Of a DNA stretch of 16,679 nt, positions 1 through 7,693 are shown piece after piece. The notes beneath the pieces were generated by a model. The model had not been told where the DNA came from. It saw only the letters and a list, made by a program, of their open reading frames with translations, and did not search any database. This DNA is from Candidatus Scatosoma pullistercoris. Its GTDB lineage: Bacteria; Bacillota; Clostridia; Christensenellales; Borkfalkiaceae. Made by a program: the position numbers and the translations under genes. Position 1 is the stretch's first letter, and every line of letters starts with the position of its first letter. The stretch covers positions 1-16,679 of the forward strand of contig DVMZ01000091.1 in assembly GCA_018714725.1 (NCBI GenBank). Reading direction: 5' to 3'.

Positions 1-41
1 ACGTCTATCTCGACAAACCCATGTCCAAGCTGTACGACTGA
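1..41 (+). CDS. prs: C-terminal end of a gene, probably ribose-phosphate pyrophosphokinase (partial)
   Basis: Only the last 12 codons are in the window; the frame reads VYLDKPMSKLYD and stops at TGA 39-41. The ending resembles the tail of PRPP synthetases of Firmicutes, where a final helix is followed by a serine and a short Leu-aromatic-acid end (pattern like SVSxLF). The position supports this: in Bacillus and many Clostridia prs lies just upstream of pth and mfd. PRPP synthetase makes phosphoribosyl pyrophosphate from ribose-5-phosphate and ATP in the cytoplasm. With 12 residues the identity is an inference from tail similarity plus gene order, not a firm call. Confidence 0.45.
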   Translation, partial: VYLDKPMSKLYD

Positions 42-87
42 GTCAAAGCAGGGGACATCGGCTGAAAAAATCCTCAAAAGACGAAAC

Positions 88-116
88 ACCGCCGCCGCGA
101 GTAACGGCGGCGGTTT
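88..116 (+). terminator. GC-rich hairpin after the prs-like gene, weak terminator candidate
   Basis: The arms CCGCCGCCG (89-97) and CGGCGGCGG (105-113) pair perfectly around a 7-base loop, and A88/T114 extends the stem to 10 bp. Only three T follow (114-116) before the sequence turns GC-rich again, so the U-tract is poor. It could end or attenuate transcription from the upstream gene. Read-through into pth is quite possible because no promoter is evident between 42 and 156. Confidence 0.45.
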
Positions 117-156
117 CGGCGGTTAAAACACGACCAAAAGGACAGGATCAAGCGAT

Positions 157-717
157 ATGTATCTGATTGTGGGATTGGGCAATCCCGAAAAGCAATACGA
201 AAAGACCTTTCACAACATGGGTTTTATCGCGGCGGGAGACGCGGCGGAGGCCCTGGGCGCGAAATTCCGGAAAAAGGAATGCGAAGCGTCGGTGGCCGAA
301 GCGTATGCGGGCGGCGAAAAGATCATCGTCGCCCGCCCTCTGACGTATATGAACAATTCCGGACGCGCCGTGAAGCAGCTGATGGCAAAATATAAGGTGC
401 CGGAAGATCATCTTCTCGTCATTTACGACGATTACGACCTGCCCAAGGGCAAAGTGCGTATCCGCGCCGGCGGGGGGCCGGGCACGCACAACGGCATGCG
501 CAGCGTGATCGGCGAAACCGGGCTCAAGGAGTTTCCCCGCATCCGGATCGGGATCCGGGACCCGGAAGTGGAAATTCCCATCATCGATTACGTCCTTTCG
601 GAAGTGCGTAAGCCCGATTACGAATTGTTTGCCGAGGCGTGCCGGAAAGCCGGCGAAGCCGCCGTGGATTTTGCGCGCGGCAAGGACATCGGACAGGTGA
701 TGAACGAGTATAACTGA
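157..717 (+). CDS. pth: Peptidyl-tRNA hydrolase (Pth)
   Basis: This cytoplasmic enzyme cleaves the ester bond of peptidyl-tRNAs that drop off stalled ribosomes and recycles the tRNA. The protein has 186 residues, normal for bacterial Pth. It opens with the family signature GLGNP (residues 6-10) and has catalytic His19 in the FHNMGF segment. The substrate-binding block PLTYMNNSG (61-69) contains Asn66. The segment YDDYDLPKG contains Asp91, matching the Asp that assists the catalytic His. Asn112 sits in the GGGPGTHNGM block. The spacings match E. coli Pth (His20, Asn68, Asp93, Asn114) with a shift of one or two residues. The start is supported by AGGA at 144-147, nine bases before the ATG. The gene lies between a prs-like end and mfd, the conserved Firmicutes order (spoVC in Bacillus). 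Confidence 0.97.
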   Translation: MYLIVGLGNPEKQYEKTFHNMGFIAAGDAAEALGAKFRKKECEASVAEAYAGGEKIIVARPLTYMNNSGRAVKQLMAKYKVPEDHLLVIYDDYDLPKGKVRIRAGGGPGTHNGMRSVIGETGLKEFPRIRIGIRDPEVEIPIIDYVLSEVRKPDYELFAEACRKAGEAAVDFARGKDIGQVMNEYN

Positions 718-757
718 GCGGCAGCCCCGGCGCGAGGAACTGCGCCGGGACTGCCGC
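718..757 (+). other. Long stem-loop between pth and mfd, without a U-tract
   Basis: The stem starts at the base after the pth stop codon. Left arm: GCGGCAG (718-724), C725, CCCGGCGC (726-733). Loop: 734-741. Right arm: GCGCCGGG (742-749), A750, CTGCCGC (751-757). This makes 15 base pairs with a single C/A mismatch. No run of T follows, so it is not a standard intrinsic terminator. It sits 40 bases before the mfd start and may protect the 3' end of pth mRNA, mark a processing site, or lower read-through into mfd. The pairing is seen directly; the role is inferred. Confidence 0.7.
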
Positions 758-797
758 GGGAGTCCGCAACGGCGGGAAGCGCAGGCGGCGGAGGGGT

Positions 798-3700
798 ATG
801 AAAGAGCATTTTTTTTCGTTCGATAACATCGGCGGGGAGTATCCCCGGCTGAAAGAAGAACTCCGCCGGGGTACGCCTACGGCGGTTTTCGGCGTTTCCG
901 ATTCCATGAAATACCTGGCGGCGTCCCTGATCGACGCGCCGGTCGTCTACATCACGGCGGACGGGGTCTCGGCGCGGAAGGCGGCGGAGAACGCCGCGGC
1001 GCTTTCCGGGAAAAAGACGGCGGTGCTCGCCGCAAAGGACGAAGTGCTTCTCTATCGCAAAGCGCTGTCCAGAGATTCCCTCTTCCGCCGGCTGAACGGC
1101 ATTTACGCCCTGCAAAGCGGCTGTCCGTTCGTGGCGGCGGAGATCGACGCGCTTGTCCAGCTCTTTCCCGCCCGCCTGCCCTCCGTCCTGCTCAGAAAGG
1201 GGGAGGAAGAGGATTTTCTCGCCCTGCCCGCACGGCTTGCCGAAATGGGATATACGCGGGGATTCGAGGTGGAATCCAAGGGTACTTTTGCCGTCCGCGG
1301 CGATATTCTCGACATTTTCCCCATCAACGAGGAGAATCCCGTCCGCGTGGATTTTTTCGGGGACATGGTGGAAAAGATCAAGCCTTACGACCTCGTTACG
1401 GGGGAGAGGCTGGAAGCAAAGGACGAGTTGGTCATCCTCGCCGCCACGGACGTGTTTGCGGCGCCGGGGGATCAAGAGCGGGCGGAAAAGGTTCTTCGGG
1501 CGGATCTGAAAACCTTCCGCACCACGGAAGCCTATACCCGTGCGGGAGAAATCGCGGACGAACTGCTTTCCGACCCGGCGGGCGTGCGCTCTTCCTTTCT
1601 GATGCCGATCCTCGGCAATTCCGTCGATTTCTTTTCCGTGCTTCCCGAAAACGCCGTGCTGGTGTTCGATGAGGGAAAGACGCTCTGGGACAAATTCAAC
1701 GCGCTCTACAAAGAGCATGAGGAACGGTTTCACCGCCTCAAAGACGGGGGAGAAGCGTTTTCTTTTTCCTTCGGACAATATACGGACAAAGAGAAATTTC
1801 TCGAAAAAATTTCGTCTTTCCGCCGTCTCGCGTTGCAGACGTTTACCGGGCGGCCGTTCTTCTTCGAGCCGCTGAAGATTTTCAATTTTTCCTATACTCC
1901 CGTTTCCCGTTATCTCAACGGCTTCCCCGCGCTTCTGACCGACGTGAAGAACTGGCTGAGAGGCGGCTACCGGGTTCTCCTTTATTGCGGAGACGCCGCC
2001 CGCGCGGCGAAGATGGAGGAGCTGTTTTCGGACGAATACATTTCCACCGTCCGGCTGCCCGATTCGCCGGAGGAGTTCCGCGGGGTATGCGTGCTGGCCG
2101 AATCGCTGGAAAAAGGGTTTGTTCTGCACGAGTGCAAGCTCGCGGTGATCGGTACGGGCGACCTCTACACCAAAGCGCCCGACAACCGCAGGATCCGGCG
2201 CAAGCGCGGGGATATGTTCTCCGCGCCCGAAGTGGGGGATTACGCCGTGCACGAGACGCACGGGATCGGCAAGGTCATCGGCACCCGCCGGATCGAGACG
2301 ACGGACGGAACGAAGGAGTATGTCGCGCTGGAATACAAGGACGGCGACGTCCTGTATGTTCCGGCGGAACACATGGATATCCTCTCCAAATATGTCGGGG
2401 ACGCCAATCCGCCGCTGAGCAAAATCGGGGGCGCCGACTTCGAGCGGGTGAAAGCGCGCGTGCGCGCTTCGCTGAAAAAACTCGCGTTCGACCTCAAGAA
2501 GCTGTACGCCGAACGCGCGGAGTCGAAGGGGTTCTGTTTCCCCGAAAACGCCGCGTTCATGCGGGAATTCGAGGATGAATTTCCCTATGAACTGACGCCC
2601 GATCAGGAGGCGAGTATCCGGGAAATCAAGGGGGACATGTGTTCGCTCAAAGTGATGGACCGGCTCCTGTGCGGAGACGTCGGATTCGGAAAGACGGAGG
2701 TGGCGTTCCGCGCGGTGTATCTGTGCGTACTGGCGGGGAAACAGGCGGCGCTCATGTGCCCCAGCACCATTTTGTGCAATCAGCATTTCAACACCGCCTG
2801 TCAGCGGTTCGCCGATTTCGGCGTGCGGGTGGCGGCGCTCAACCGGTTCAATTCCCCCGCGGAACAGAATAAGATCCTCAAGGGATTGGCGGAGGGGAGC
2901 ATCGATTTTGTCGTCGGCACGCACAGGCTGCTTTCTGCGGACGTGAAATTCCGGGACTTGGGTCTGCTGGTGCTGGACGAGGAACAGCGCTTCGGCGTGG
3001 AGCATAAGGAAAAGATCAAGAATTTGCGGAAGGACGTCGACTGTCTGACGATGACGGCGACCCCCATTCCGCGCACGCTGCACATGTCCCTCACCGGAAT
3101 CCGCGACATCTCGACCATTCAGACGCCGCCGGGCGAGCGGCTGCCCGTGCAGACGTATGTGGTGGAGGAGACGGAGACGCTCATCCGCGACGCGTGTATC
3201 CGGGAATTGTCCCGGGGCGGGCAGGTGTTTATCCTCTACAACAAAGTGGAGAGCATTTTCACCTTTGCGGCAAAGATCCGGCGCATTCTGCCCGAAGCGG
3301 CCGTTTCGGTGGCCCACGGGCGGATGGATAAGACGGTGCTGGAAAACAGCGTGTTCGATTTTTACAGCGGCAAATCCGATATACTCGTGACGACGACGAT
3401 CATCGAGAACGGCATCGACCTGCCCAACGCCAATACGCTGATCGTCATCGACGCCGACCGGCTGGGCATTTCCCAGCTTTACCAGCTCCGGGGCAGAGTG
3501 GGAAGGGGAACCCGGCTCGCCCATGCCTACTTTACGTTCAAGCCCGAACGGGTGATGACGCAGAACGCGTCCGAGCGGCTGAAAGCGATCATGGAATTCA
3601 CCGAACTGGGCGCGGGATATAAACTGGCGATGCGGGATCTGGAAATCCGCGGCGCGGGAAACGTGCTCGGCGTGGAACAGCACGGGCACATGGACAAAGT

Positions 3701-4208
3701 GGGGTACGAGCTGTATGCGAAACTCCTGAAAGAGGAACTCACCGGGGAGACGCAGACGGTGGCGGAGCTGGATATCCGCGCCGACGCGTACATTTCGGAG
3801 AAATACATCGAATCGCCCGCGGGCAGAATGGATGCCTACAAACAGATTGCGGAGATTTCTTCCGTGGCCGATTACAAGCGGGTGTATTCTTCGCTGGAAG
3901 AGACTTACGGCCCGCTGCCGCAGGCGGTGATCAACCTTCTGGTGGTCGCCGTGCTCAAATACTATGCGTCGAAGTTCAATGTCCGGAAAATTACGGTGGC
4001 CAAGGGGACGGGGGCGCTGGAATTTCCGTCGCTGGAATCGCTGGGCGACAAGCGCGTGCAGGCGGCGATGGACAAATACCGGGAAAAAGTGCGGCTGAAT
4101 ATGTCCGAAGCGCCCGTCGTCGAAATCGTCGGCAAACGCGATCCCGCCGAATTGATGGCGGAAATGACGAAATTTTTAAAATTTGCCCTAACTTTCACAA
4201 CTTTATAA
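798..4208 (+). CDS. mfd: Transcription-repair coupling factor Mfd
   Basis: Mfd is a DNA translocase that pushes stalled RNA polymerase off lesions and recruits UvrA for nucleotide excision repair. At 1136 residues it is about the usual family length. The N-terminal third is the UvrB-like damage-recognition module. Around residues 475-545 lies the CarD-like RNA-polymerase interaction domain, with VHETHGIGKVIG and YVPAEHMD. The RecG-like motor follows: Walker A GDVGFGKTE (626-634, Lys632), DEEQ box (727-730) in the RFGVEHKEKIK context, the TATPIPRTLHMS block, and motif VI QLRGRVGR (896-903). A TRCF C-terminal domain closes the protein. GGAGG at 790-794 precedes the ATG by three bases, a tight spacing. 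No promoter was seen in the 80-base gap after pth, so the two genes are probably cotranscribed. Confidence 0.98.
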   Translation: MKEHFFSFDNIGGEYPRLKEELRRGTPTAVFGVSDSMKYLAASLIDAPVVYITADGVSARKAAENAAALSGKKTAVLAAKDEVLLYRKALSRDSLFRRLNGIYALQSGCPFVAAEIDALVQLFPARLPSVLLRKGEEEDFLALPARLAEMGYTRGFEVESKGTFAVRGDILDIFPINEENPVRVDFFGDMVEKIKPYDLVTGERLEAKDELVILAATDVFAAPGDQERAEKVLRADLKTFRTTEAYTRAGEIADELLSDPAGVRSSFLMPILGNSVDFFSVLPENAVLVFDEGKTLWDKFNALYKEHEERFHRLKDGGEAFSFSFGQYTDKEKFLEKISSFRRLALQTFTGRPFFFEPLKIFNFSYTPVSRYLNGFPALLTDVKNWLRGGYRVLLYCGDAARAAKMEELFSDEYISTVRLPDSPEEFRGVCVLAESLEKGFVLHECKLAVIGTGDLYTKAPDNRRIRRKRGDMFSAPEVGDYAVHETHGIGKVIGTRRIETTDGTKEYVALEYKDGDVLYVPAEHMDILSKYVGDANPPLSKIGGADFERVKARVRASLKKLAFDLKKLYAERAESKGFCFPENAAFMREFEDEFPYELTPDQEASIREIKGDMCSLKVMDRLLCGDVGFGKTEVAFRAVYLCVLAGKQAALMCPSTILCNQHFNTACQRFADFGVRVAALNRFNSPAEQNKILKGLAEGSIDFVVGTHRLLSADVKFRDLGLLVLDEEQRFGVEHKEKIKNLRKDVDCLTMTATPIPRTLHMSLTGIRDISTIQTPPGERLPVQTYVVEETETLIRDACIRELSRGGQVFILYNKVESIFTFAAKIRRILPEAAVSVAHGRMDKTVLENSVFDFYSGKSDILVTTTIIENGIDLPNANTLIVIDADRLGISQLYQLRGRVGRGTRLAHAYFTFKPERVMTQNASERLKAIMEFTELGAGYKLAMRDLEIRGAGNVLGVEQHGHMDKVGYELYAKLLKEELTGETQTVAELDIRADAYISEKYIESPAGRMDAYKQIAEISSVADYKRVYSSLEETYGPLPQAVINLLVVAVLKYYASKFNVRKITVAKGTGALEFPSLESLGDKRVQAAMDKYREKVRLNMSEAPVVEIVGKRDPAELMAEMTKFLKFALTFTTL

Positions 4209-4218
4209 CCAAAATCGT

Positions 4219-4247
4219 TTGCACATTTGCGCGGAATGGGTTATAAT
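4219..4247 (+). promoter_or_regulatory. Sigma-A type promoter of the lipoprotein gene
   Basis: A -35 box TTGCAC (4219-4224) and a perfect -10 box TATAAT (4242-4247) are separated by 17 bases. Transcription should start near 4254, leaving a leader of about 80 bases before the ATG at 4333. The promoter begins 11 bases after the mfd stop codon, so the lipoprotein gene can be expressed separately from pth-mfd. Confidence 0.8.
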
Positions 4248-4332
4248 ATAAGAGTTACGGAATGCCTTTTTTTGAAAGACGGCGTTTTGCGTCACGGCCC
4301 TGCGGCCGGACAGAAAGAATCGGAGCGGTTTC

Positions 4333-6543
4333 ATGAAGAACAGAAAAACATTCAGAAGAACAGCGGTATTGGCGCTCTGCGTCGCGTTTGCGCTTTCCGC
4401 CGCGTCCTGCGGCGAAGGCCTGATCACGACCAACAGCGCAAAGGATATGGAACAGGTCGTCGGCAGCGTGGATATTTCCAACTATGACGAATTTCAGGAA
4501 GGCGGCGTTTATGCCGAATACGCCGACGCGGTTTCCAGCGTGAATTCCACCATTCTCAAAAGAGATCTGGTGGCGTATTTCCTCAACAGCGGCTATACCT
4601 ATATCAACAGTTACGGTTACAGCTATGAGGAGACGTTCAACCTCCTGATGGACAACCTCGTCAGCCGTAAAATCATGGTGCAGTATGCCATGGCTTATTA
4701 TTTTGAACGGAGCGCGGATGCAGAGGACGAATACGCGGGCGTCTTCACCGTTTCCGATTATACGCAGTATGTGGAAGAGGAAACGGAAAAGTTGGACGCG
4801 TCCCTCCGCTCGCATTACGAGAAGCATCCCGAGTTGCTGACTCTGCAATATTTCATCACCGACGGCGGAAGAGATTACTCCGATTACGACCGGGCGATCT
4901 ATACGCTGAAATCGATGATCAACAATACGCTGGATTCCACCGAACTGACGTATATCGAAGAAGAGGATTCTTCCTCCTCTTCCGGCGACACCCGCACGAC
5001 GCCTGCCAACGTCGGCACCGAAACGGAGGATTATTATCCCGTCGACGCGGACGGAAAACTGGATTACGACGTCTATACGGGCCGCAATACGCTGGACAGT
5101 TGCGGCACTTATGAGGCGCAGGAAGGGTCCAAACAATCCACCCGCCGCCGCGCTTACAACGATTTCCTGTCCAACCTCTCGATGAACAACCTGCTCGTCG
5201 ACGGCGAGGATACGAGCGATCTCGAAAACATCGACTACTACTATGTGGAGCTTGCCAGCCAGCTGGAACAGGCGCTCATCAACAAATACAGCGACGATCT
5301 GAACGAAGAGGCGAACGCGGAGCTCACGAAAGAATATGTGGAAGGAAAATACGCTTCCATTCTCGCTTCCCAGAAGAATTCCTATGACGACGATCAGTCT
5401 GCGTTTGAAACGGCGATCGGCAGCGTTTCCGACACTTCGTTCGTGCTGTACAGCCCGAAGGAAGGCTTCGGATTTGTCTACAACATCCTGCTGCCCTTCT
5501 CGACGACCCAGAGCCAGATTCTGTCGACCTATACCAACGACACCGGCCTGCGCAAGACGGAATTCTACGAAAAGCGCGCCGCGCTCCTCGAGAACATCCG
5601 AGCCAAAGATCTGCGTACGCCCTGGTTCTCCGCGGACGAAGACAGCAACTATGCGTTTGAAGCGACGGCCGACGACGCTTATTACAAGAACGCTTTCACC
5701 CTCTCCAACGAGGCGGCGGGCAACAAGACCTACCTCTTCTTTGAGGACAATCTGAAAAAGAGCGAAGGGGATAACGCACAGTACGAGAGTCTCGGACAGT
5801 ATTACGGACAATATCCGTACAACGGCAGAGCCGAGTTCGACGAAGAGAATGAAGAGTGGAAGTTCTATCCCGAAAAACTTTCCGTGGACGCGTTCATGGA
5901 CGAGATGGAAAACTATCTCGCTTACGCGGGGCTGACCGCGGTTGGCGCGACGAAGTCCGATTATATGCAGGAATTCTATAACGCGGCCGAAAACGAATTC
6001 GATTACTCCAAATTCATCTATTATGAAGGGAAGGTCTCCGGCGCGGACGGCGCGGCGCTCGGCGGCACCTCGCACGACGAGTATTTCGTGAAGGGAACGG
6101 AAGCCTACACCGCCGTGTCCGTCATCAACGAACTGATGTTCGCTTACAGCTCGGACACCGGTTGTCTCAACACCTATATGGGATACACCGTTTCGCCGTA
6201 TAAGACGGATTACGTCGCGGAATTCGAGTATGCCGCGCAGTATGCGATCCGCCAGGGCGTGGGGACGTATGTGGTCTGCCCGTCCGATTACGGCTGGCAC
6301 GTCATCTATGTGTCCTTTGCCTATGATGCCGCAGGGGAAGTGTACGGCGGGTTCAACTGGGACGAACGGGAAACGGAAGGCACCTTCTCCTATCTCTTCT
6401 ACGAATCCCTCAAATCGGATTCTTCCTCGTCCTCTTCCTATGCGTCGATGGTGCAGAATCAGATTCTCGGAAAATACAACAACGATACCTGCGTCAAGCT
6501 GTATAAGAACAGGTATAAAGACCTCCTGAGCCTGGATGCCTGA
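4333..6543 (+). CDS. Secreted lipoprotein with SurA/PrsA-like foldase features
   Basis: The 736-residue protein begins with a positively charged stretch (KNRKTFRR), a hydrophobic core and a Cys at residue 26 in the context SAASC, so it is probably lipid-anchored on the outer face of the membrane. Residues about 70-125 (VNSTILKRDLVAYF, then LLMDNLVSRKIMVQYA) resemble the SurA N-terminal helical domain. Near residue 652 DYGWHVIYV resembles the closing strand of parvulin PpiC domains. A full parvulin core cannot be aligned by eye, so isomerase activity is uncertain; a chaperone role is inferred. Two polyserine runs occur (residues 213-217 and 697-702), and the protein is rich in Tyr, Asp and Glu. 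It follows mfd, the place where many Firmicutes carry a foldase gene. GGAG at 4322-4325 supports the start. Confidence 0.6.
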   Translation: MKNRKTFRRTAVLALCVAFALSAASCGEGLITTNSAKDMEQVVGSVDISNYDEFQEGGVYAEYADAVSSVNSTILKRDLVAYFLNSGYTYINSYGYSYEETFNLLMDNLVSRKIMVQYAMAYYFERSADAEDEYAGVFTVSDYTQYVEEETEKLDASLRSHYEKHPELLTLQYFITDGGRDYSDYDRAIYTLKSMINNTLDSTELTYIEEEDSSSSSGDTRTTPANVGTETEDYYPVDADGKLDYDVYTGRNTLDSCGTYEAQEGSKQSTRRRAYNDFLSNLSMNNLLVDGEDTSDLENIDYYYVELASQLEQALINKYSDDLNEEANAELTKEYVEGKYASILASQKNSYDDDQSAFETAIGSVSDTSFVLYSPKEGFGFVYNILLPFSTTQSQILSTYTNDTGLRKTEFYEKRAALLENIRAKDLRTPWFSADEDSNYAFEATADDAYYKNAFTLSNEAAGNKTYLFFEDNLKKSEGDNAQYESLGQYYGQYPYNGRAEFDEENEEWKFYPEKLSVDAFMDEMENYLAYAGLTAVGATKSDYMQEFYNAAENEFDYSKFIYYEGKVSGADGAALGGTSHDEYFVKGTEAYTAVSVINELMFAYSSDTGCLNTYMGYTVSPYKTDYVAEFEYAAQYAIRQGVGTYVVCPSDYGWHVIYVSFAYDAAGEVYGGFNWDERETEGTFSYLFYESLKSDSSSSSSYASMVQNQILGKYNNDTCVKLYKNRYKDLLSLDA

Positions 6544-6685
6544 GCGCAGGCCGTCTGTCTGCCGGCTTCGGCGCCGAATCGTGCGGCCGCCGGTCGGGGG
6601 GTAAATTCAGGCGGGGTGCATAAAGTGCGGATGGATGCGCATACTGACAGTGGTCGCAGGTTTGGCGGCCGCGGAGGTAAAAGAT

Positions 6686-6844
6686 ATGAACAATCCATTG
6701 CACAGCGGGGACATTTGTCCCAGAACAGGCGCTTATAAAGTGATCAACGAGGACGGTAAGACGCTGAATACGGTATTCGTGGGGGAAGGCGAGACGATGC
6801 CGCCCACGCAGCATTCGTCCTGTTATTACGAATTTGCGGACTGA
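6686..6844 (+). CDS. YjzC-like small protein, 52 residues
   Basis: The product looks like the YjzC family of short Firmicutes proteins of unknown function: an SGD...P.TGAY start, a central EDG turn, and a GEGETMPPT block before a Tyr-rich end. The family call rests on this remembered pattern and is moderate. It contains His6, Cys11, His43 and Cys46; the HSSC at the end could bind a metal, but that is speculation. The ATG at 6686 is preferred because GGAGG (6673-6677) lies eight bases upstream. An in-frame ATG at 6635 would add 17 residues without a good ribosome site. No clear promoter was found in 6544-6672, a GC-rich stretch holding a perfect 12-base palindrome (TTCGGCGCCGAA, 6567-6578). 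The gene may be read from the promoter at 4219. It ends in the terminator at 6869-6905. Confidence 0.75.
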   Translation: MNNPLHSGDICPRTGAYKVINEDGKTLNTVFVGEGETMPPTQHSSCYYEFAD

Positions 6845-6868
6845 ACAATCGGATTTTGACGAAACGAG

Positions 6869-6905
6869 CACCCCCGCGCCGCGCAATACGGCACGGGGGT
6901 GTTTT
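6869..6905 (+). terminator. Intrinsic terminator after the YjzC-like gene
   Basis: The arms CACCCCCGCGCCG (6869-6881) and CGGCACGGGGGTG (6889-6901) pair over 13 positions with one C/A mismatch, around a 7-base loop. TTTT (6902-6905) follows directly. This is a clear rho-independent terminator. It closes the upstream unit and insulates the promoter at 6948. Confidence 0.9.
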
Positions 6906-6917
6906 CTGTAAATTTTA

Positions 6918-6944
6918 CCGGAAAAGGAAAAATTTCTTTTCCGG
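6918..6944. promoter_or_regulatory. 27-bp inverted repeat just upstream of the -35 box, operator candidate
   Basis: The half-sites CCGGAAAAG (6918-6926) and CTTTTCCGG (6936-6944) are perfect inverted copies. The pairing continues inward by a G/T and two A/T pairs, leaving three central bases. The element ends three bases before the -35 hexamer at 6948, a usual place for an activator or a repressor dimer site. No T-run follows, so it is not a second terminator. No known operator consensus was matched with confidence: it is not a cre site, and a CodY box fits poorly. Symmetry is seen; protein binding is inferred. Confidence 0.55.
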
Positions 6945-6947
6945 GGA

Positions 6948-6976
6948 TTGACATTCGGCTTCCGCGGGGTTATAAT
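6948..6976 (+). promoter_or_regulatory. Consensus sigma-A promoter before the SGNH hydrolase and ATPase genes
   Basis: TTGACA (6948-6953), a spacer of exactly 17 bases and TATAAT (6971-6976) match the consensus fully. Transcription should start near 6983, about 50 bases before the ATG at 7034. It is the last strong promoter seen before the V-ATPase genes, and no terminator with a U-tract was found between it and ntpF. Confidence 0.9.
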
Positions 6977-7033
6977 GATAGAGTACGGGACTTTTCCGCA
7001 AGATATCGGCAAGTAAGCTCACGAGGAGAAAAA

Positions 7034-7693
7034 ATGTTAATTCACAACGGCGACAAAATTGTTTTTGCAGGGGATTCCGTCACGGACGACAATCGCGTTC
7101 GTCCGATCGGCGAGGGTTCGATTTATAATCTCGGCAACGGATTTGTGCGGCAGATCGATTGTTTTCTGAACGTCGATTGCCCGGAAAATACCTTTCATCT
7201 TGTGAATATGGGCGTATCGGGCAACACTTCGCGCGATCTGCTCCGGCGCTGGGAGACGGACGTCAACGCGCTCGCCCCCGATTGGGTGGTGCTGTGCATC
7301 GGCTTCAACGACGTATGGCGTCAGTTTGACCTGCCCTCGTTGCCCGAAGCGGCGGTTTCTCCGGAAGAATACCGCTCCAATCTGGCGGCGATGGCGGAGA
7401 GTACGGCGAAAAATACTTCCGCGAAGATGATCTGGATGACTCCGTATTATCTCGAGCCCAATCGGGAGGACCTCATGCGCAAGCGCATGGACGAATACGG
7501 CGCGATCATGAAAGAGGAAGCGGAAAAACGCGGGATTCCCTGCATCGATTTGCAGGAAAAATTTGCAAATATTCTGCGTTATCGCTACCCTGCATACATC
7601 ACCTGGGATCGGATTCATCCCGGCCCCGTGGGCAGCCTGATCATCGCCCGCGCTTTTTTACAGGCGGTCGGATTCAAAGAGGGCGGAAAATAA
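7034..7693 (+). CDS. Cytoplasmic SGNH/GDSL-family hydrolase
   Basis: This 219-residue protein carries the four conserved SGNH blocks: GDS with nucleophile Ser15 (AGDSVTDD), NMGVSGNT with Gly60, GFND with Asn92, and DRIH with catalytic Asp192 and His195. These enzymes cleave ester bonds of lipids, acylated sugars or cell-wall polymers; the substrate here cannot be read from sequence. There is no signal peptide, so it should act in the cytoplasm. The start at 7034 is chosen because GAGGAG (7023-7028) lies five bases upstream and the block I strand begins at residue 8. A longer frame opening at 6899 would start inside the terminator and run through the promoter, so it is rejected. The gene sits between a perfect promoter and the V-ATPase genes, possibly in one transcript. 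Confidence 0.9.
   Translation: MLIHNGDKIVFAGDSVTDDNRVRPIGEGSIYNLGNGFVRQIDCFLNVDCPENTFHLVNMGVSGNTSRDLLRRWETDVNALAPDWVVLCIGFNDVWRQFDLPSLPEAAVSPEEYRSNLAAMAESTAKNTSAKMIWMTPYYLEPNREDLMRKRMDEYGAIMKEEAEKRGIPCIDLQEKFANILRYRYPAYITWDRIHPGPVGSLIIARAFLQAVGFKEGGK

Noticed and set aside
618..3689. Antisense open frame of about 1023 codons opposite mfd
   Set aside because: It mirrors a GC-rich coding region, gives an Arg/His-rich protein without recognisable domains, and lies fully over an intact mfd. It is an artefact of composition. The long frames on the minus strand opposite the lipoprotein (4255-6300), ntpI (8118-10163), ntpE/ntpC (10277-11833) and ntpA (12682-14835) were rejected for the same reason.
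4170..4184. AT-rich near-palindrome at the end of mfd as an UP element or operator
   Set aside because: It encodes the last Lys/Phe-rich codons of mfd and lies about 35-49 bases before the -35 box, too far for an UP element. There is no other support.
6635..6685. Upstream ATG for the YjzC-like gene
   Set aside because: The extra 17 residues contain the GGAGG that serves the ATG at 6686, and no ribosome site precedes 6635.
6899..7033. N-terminal extension of the SGNH hydrolase to a GTG at 6899
   Set aside because: It would begin inside the terminator stem, cross the inverted repeat and the consensus promoter, and place 45 non-conserved residues before block I. The ATG at 7034 has a good ribosome site.
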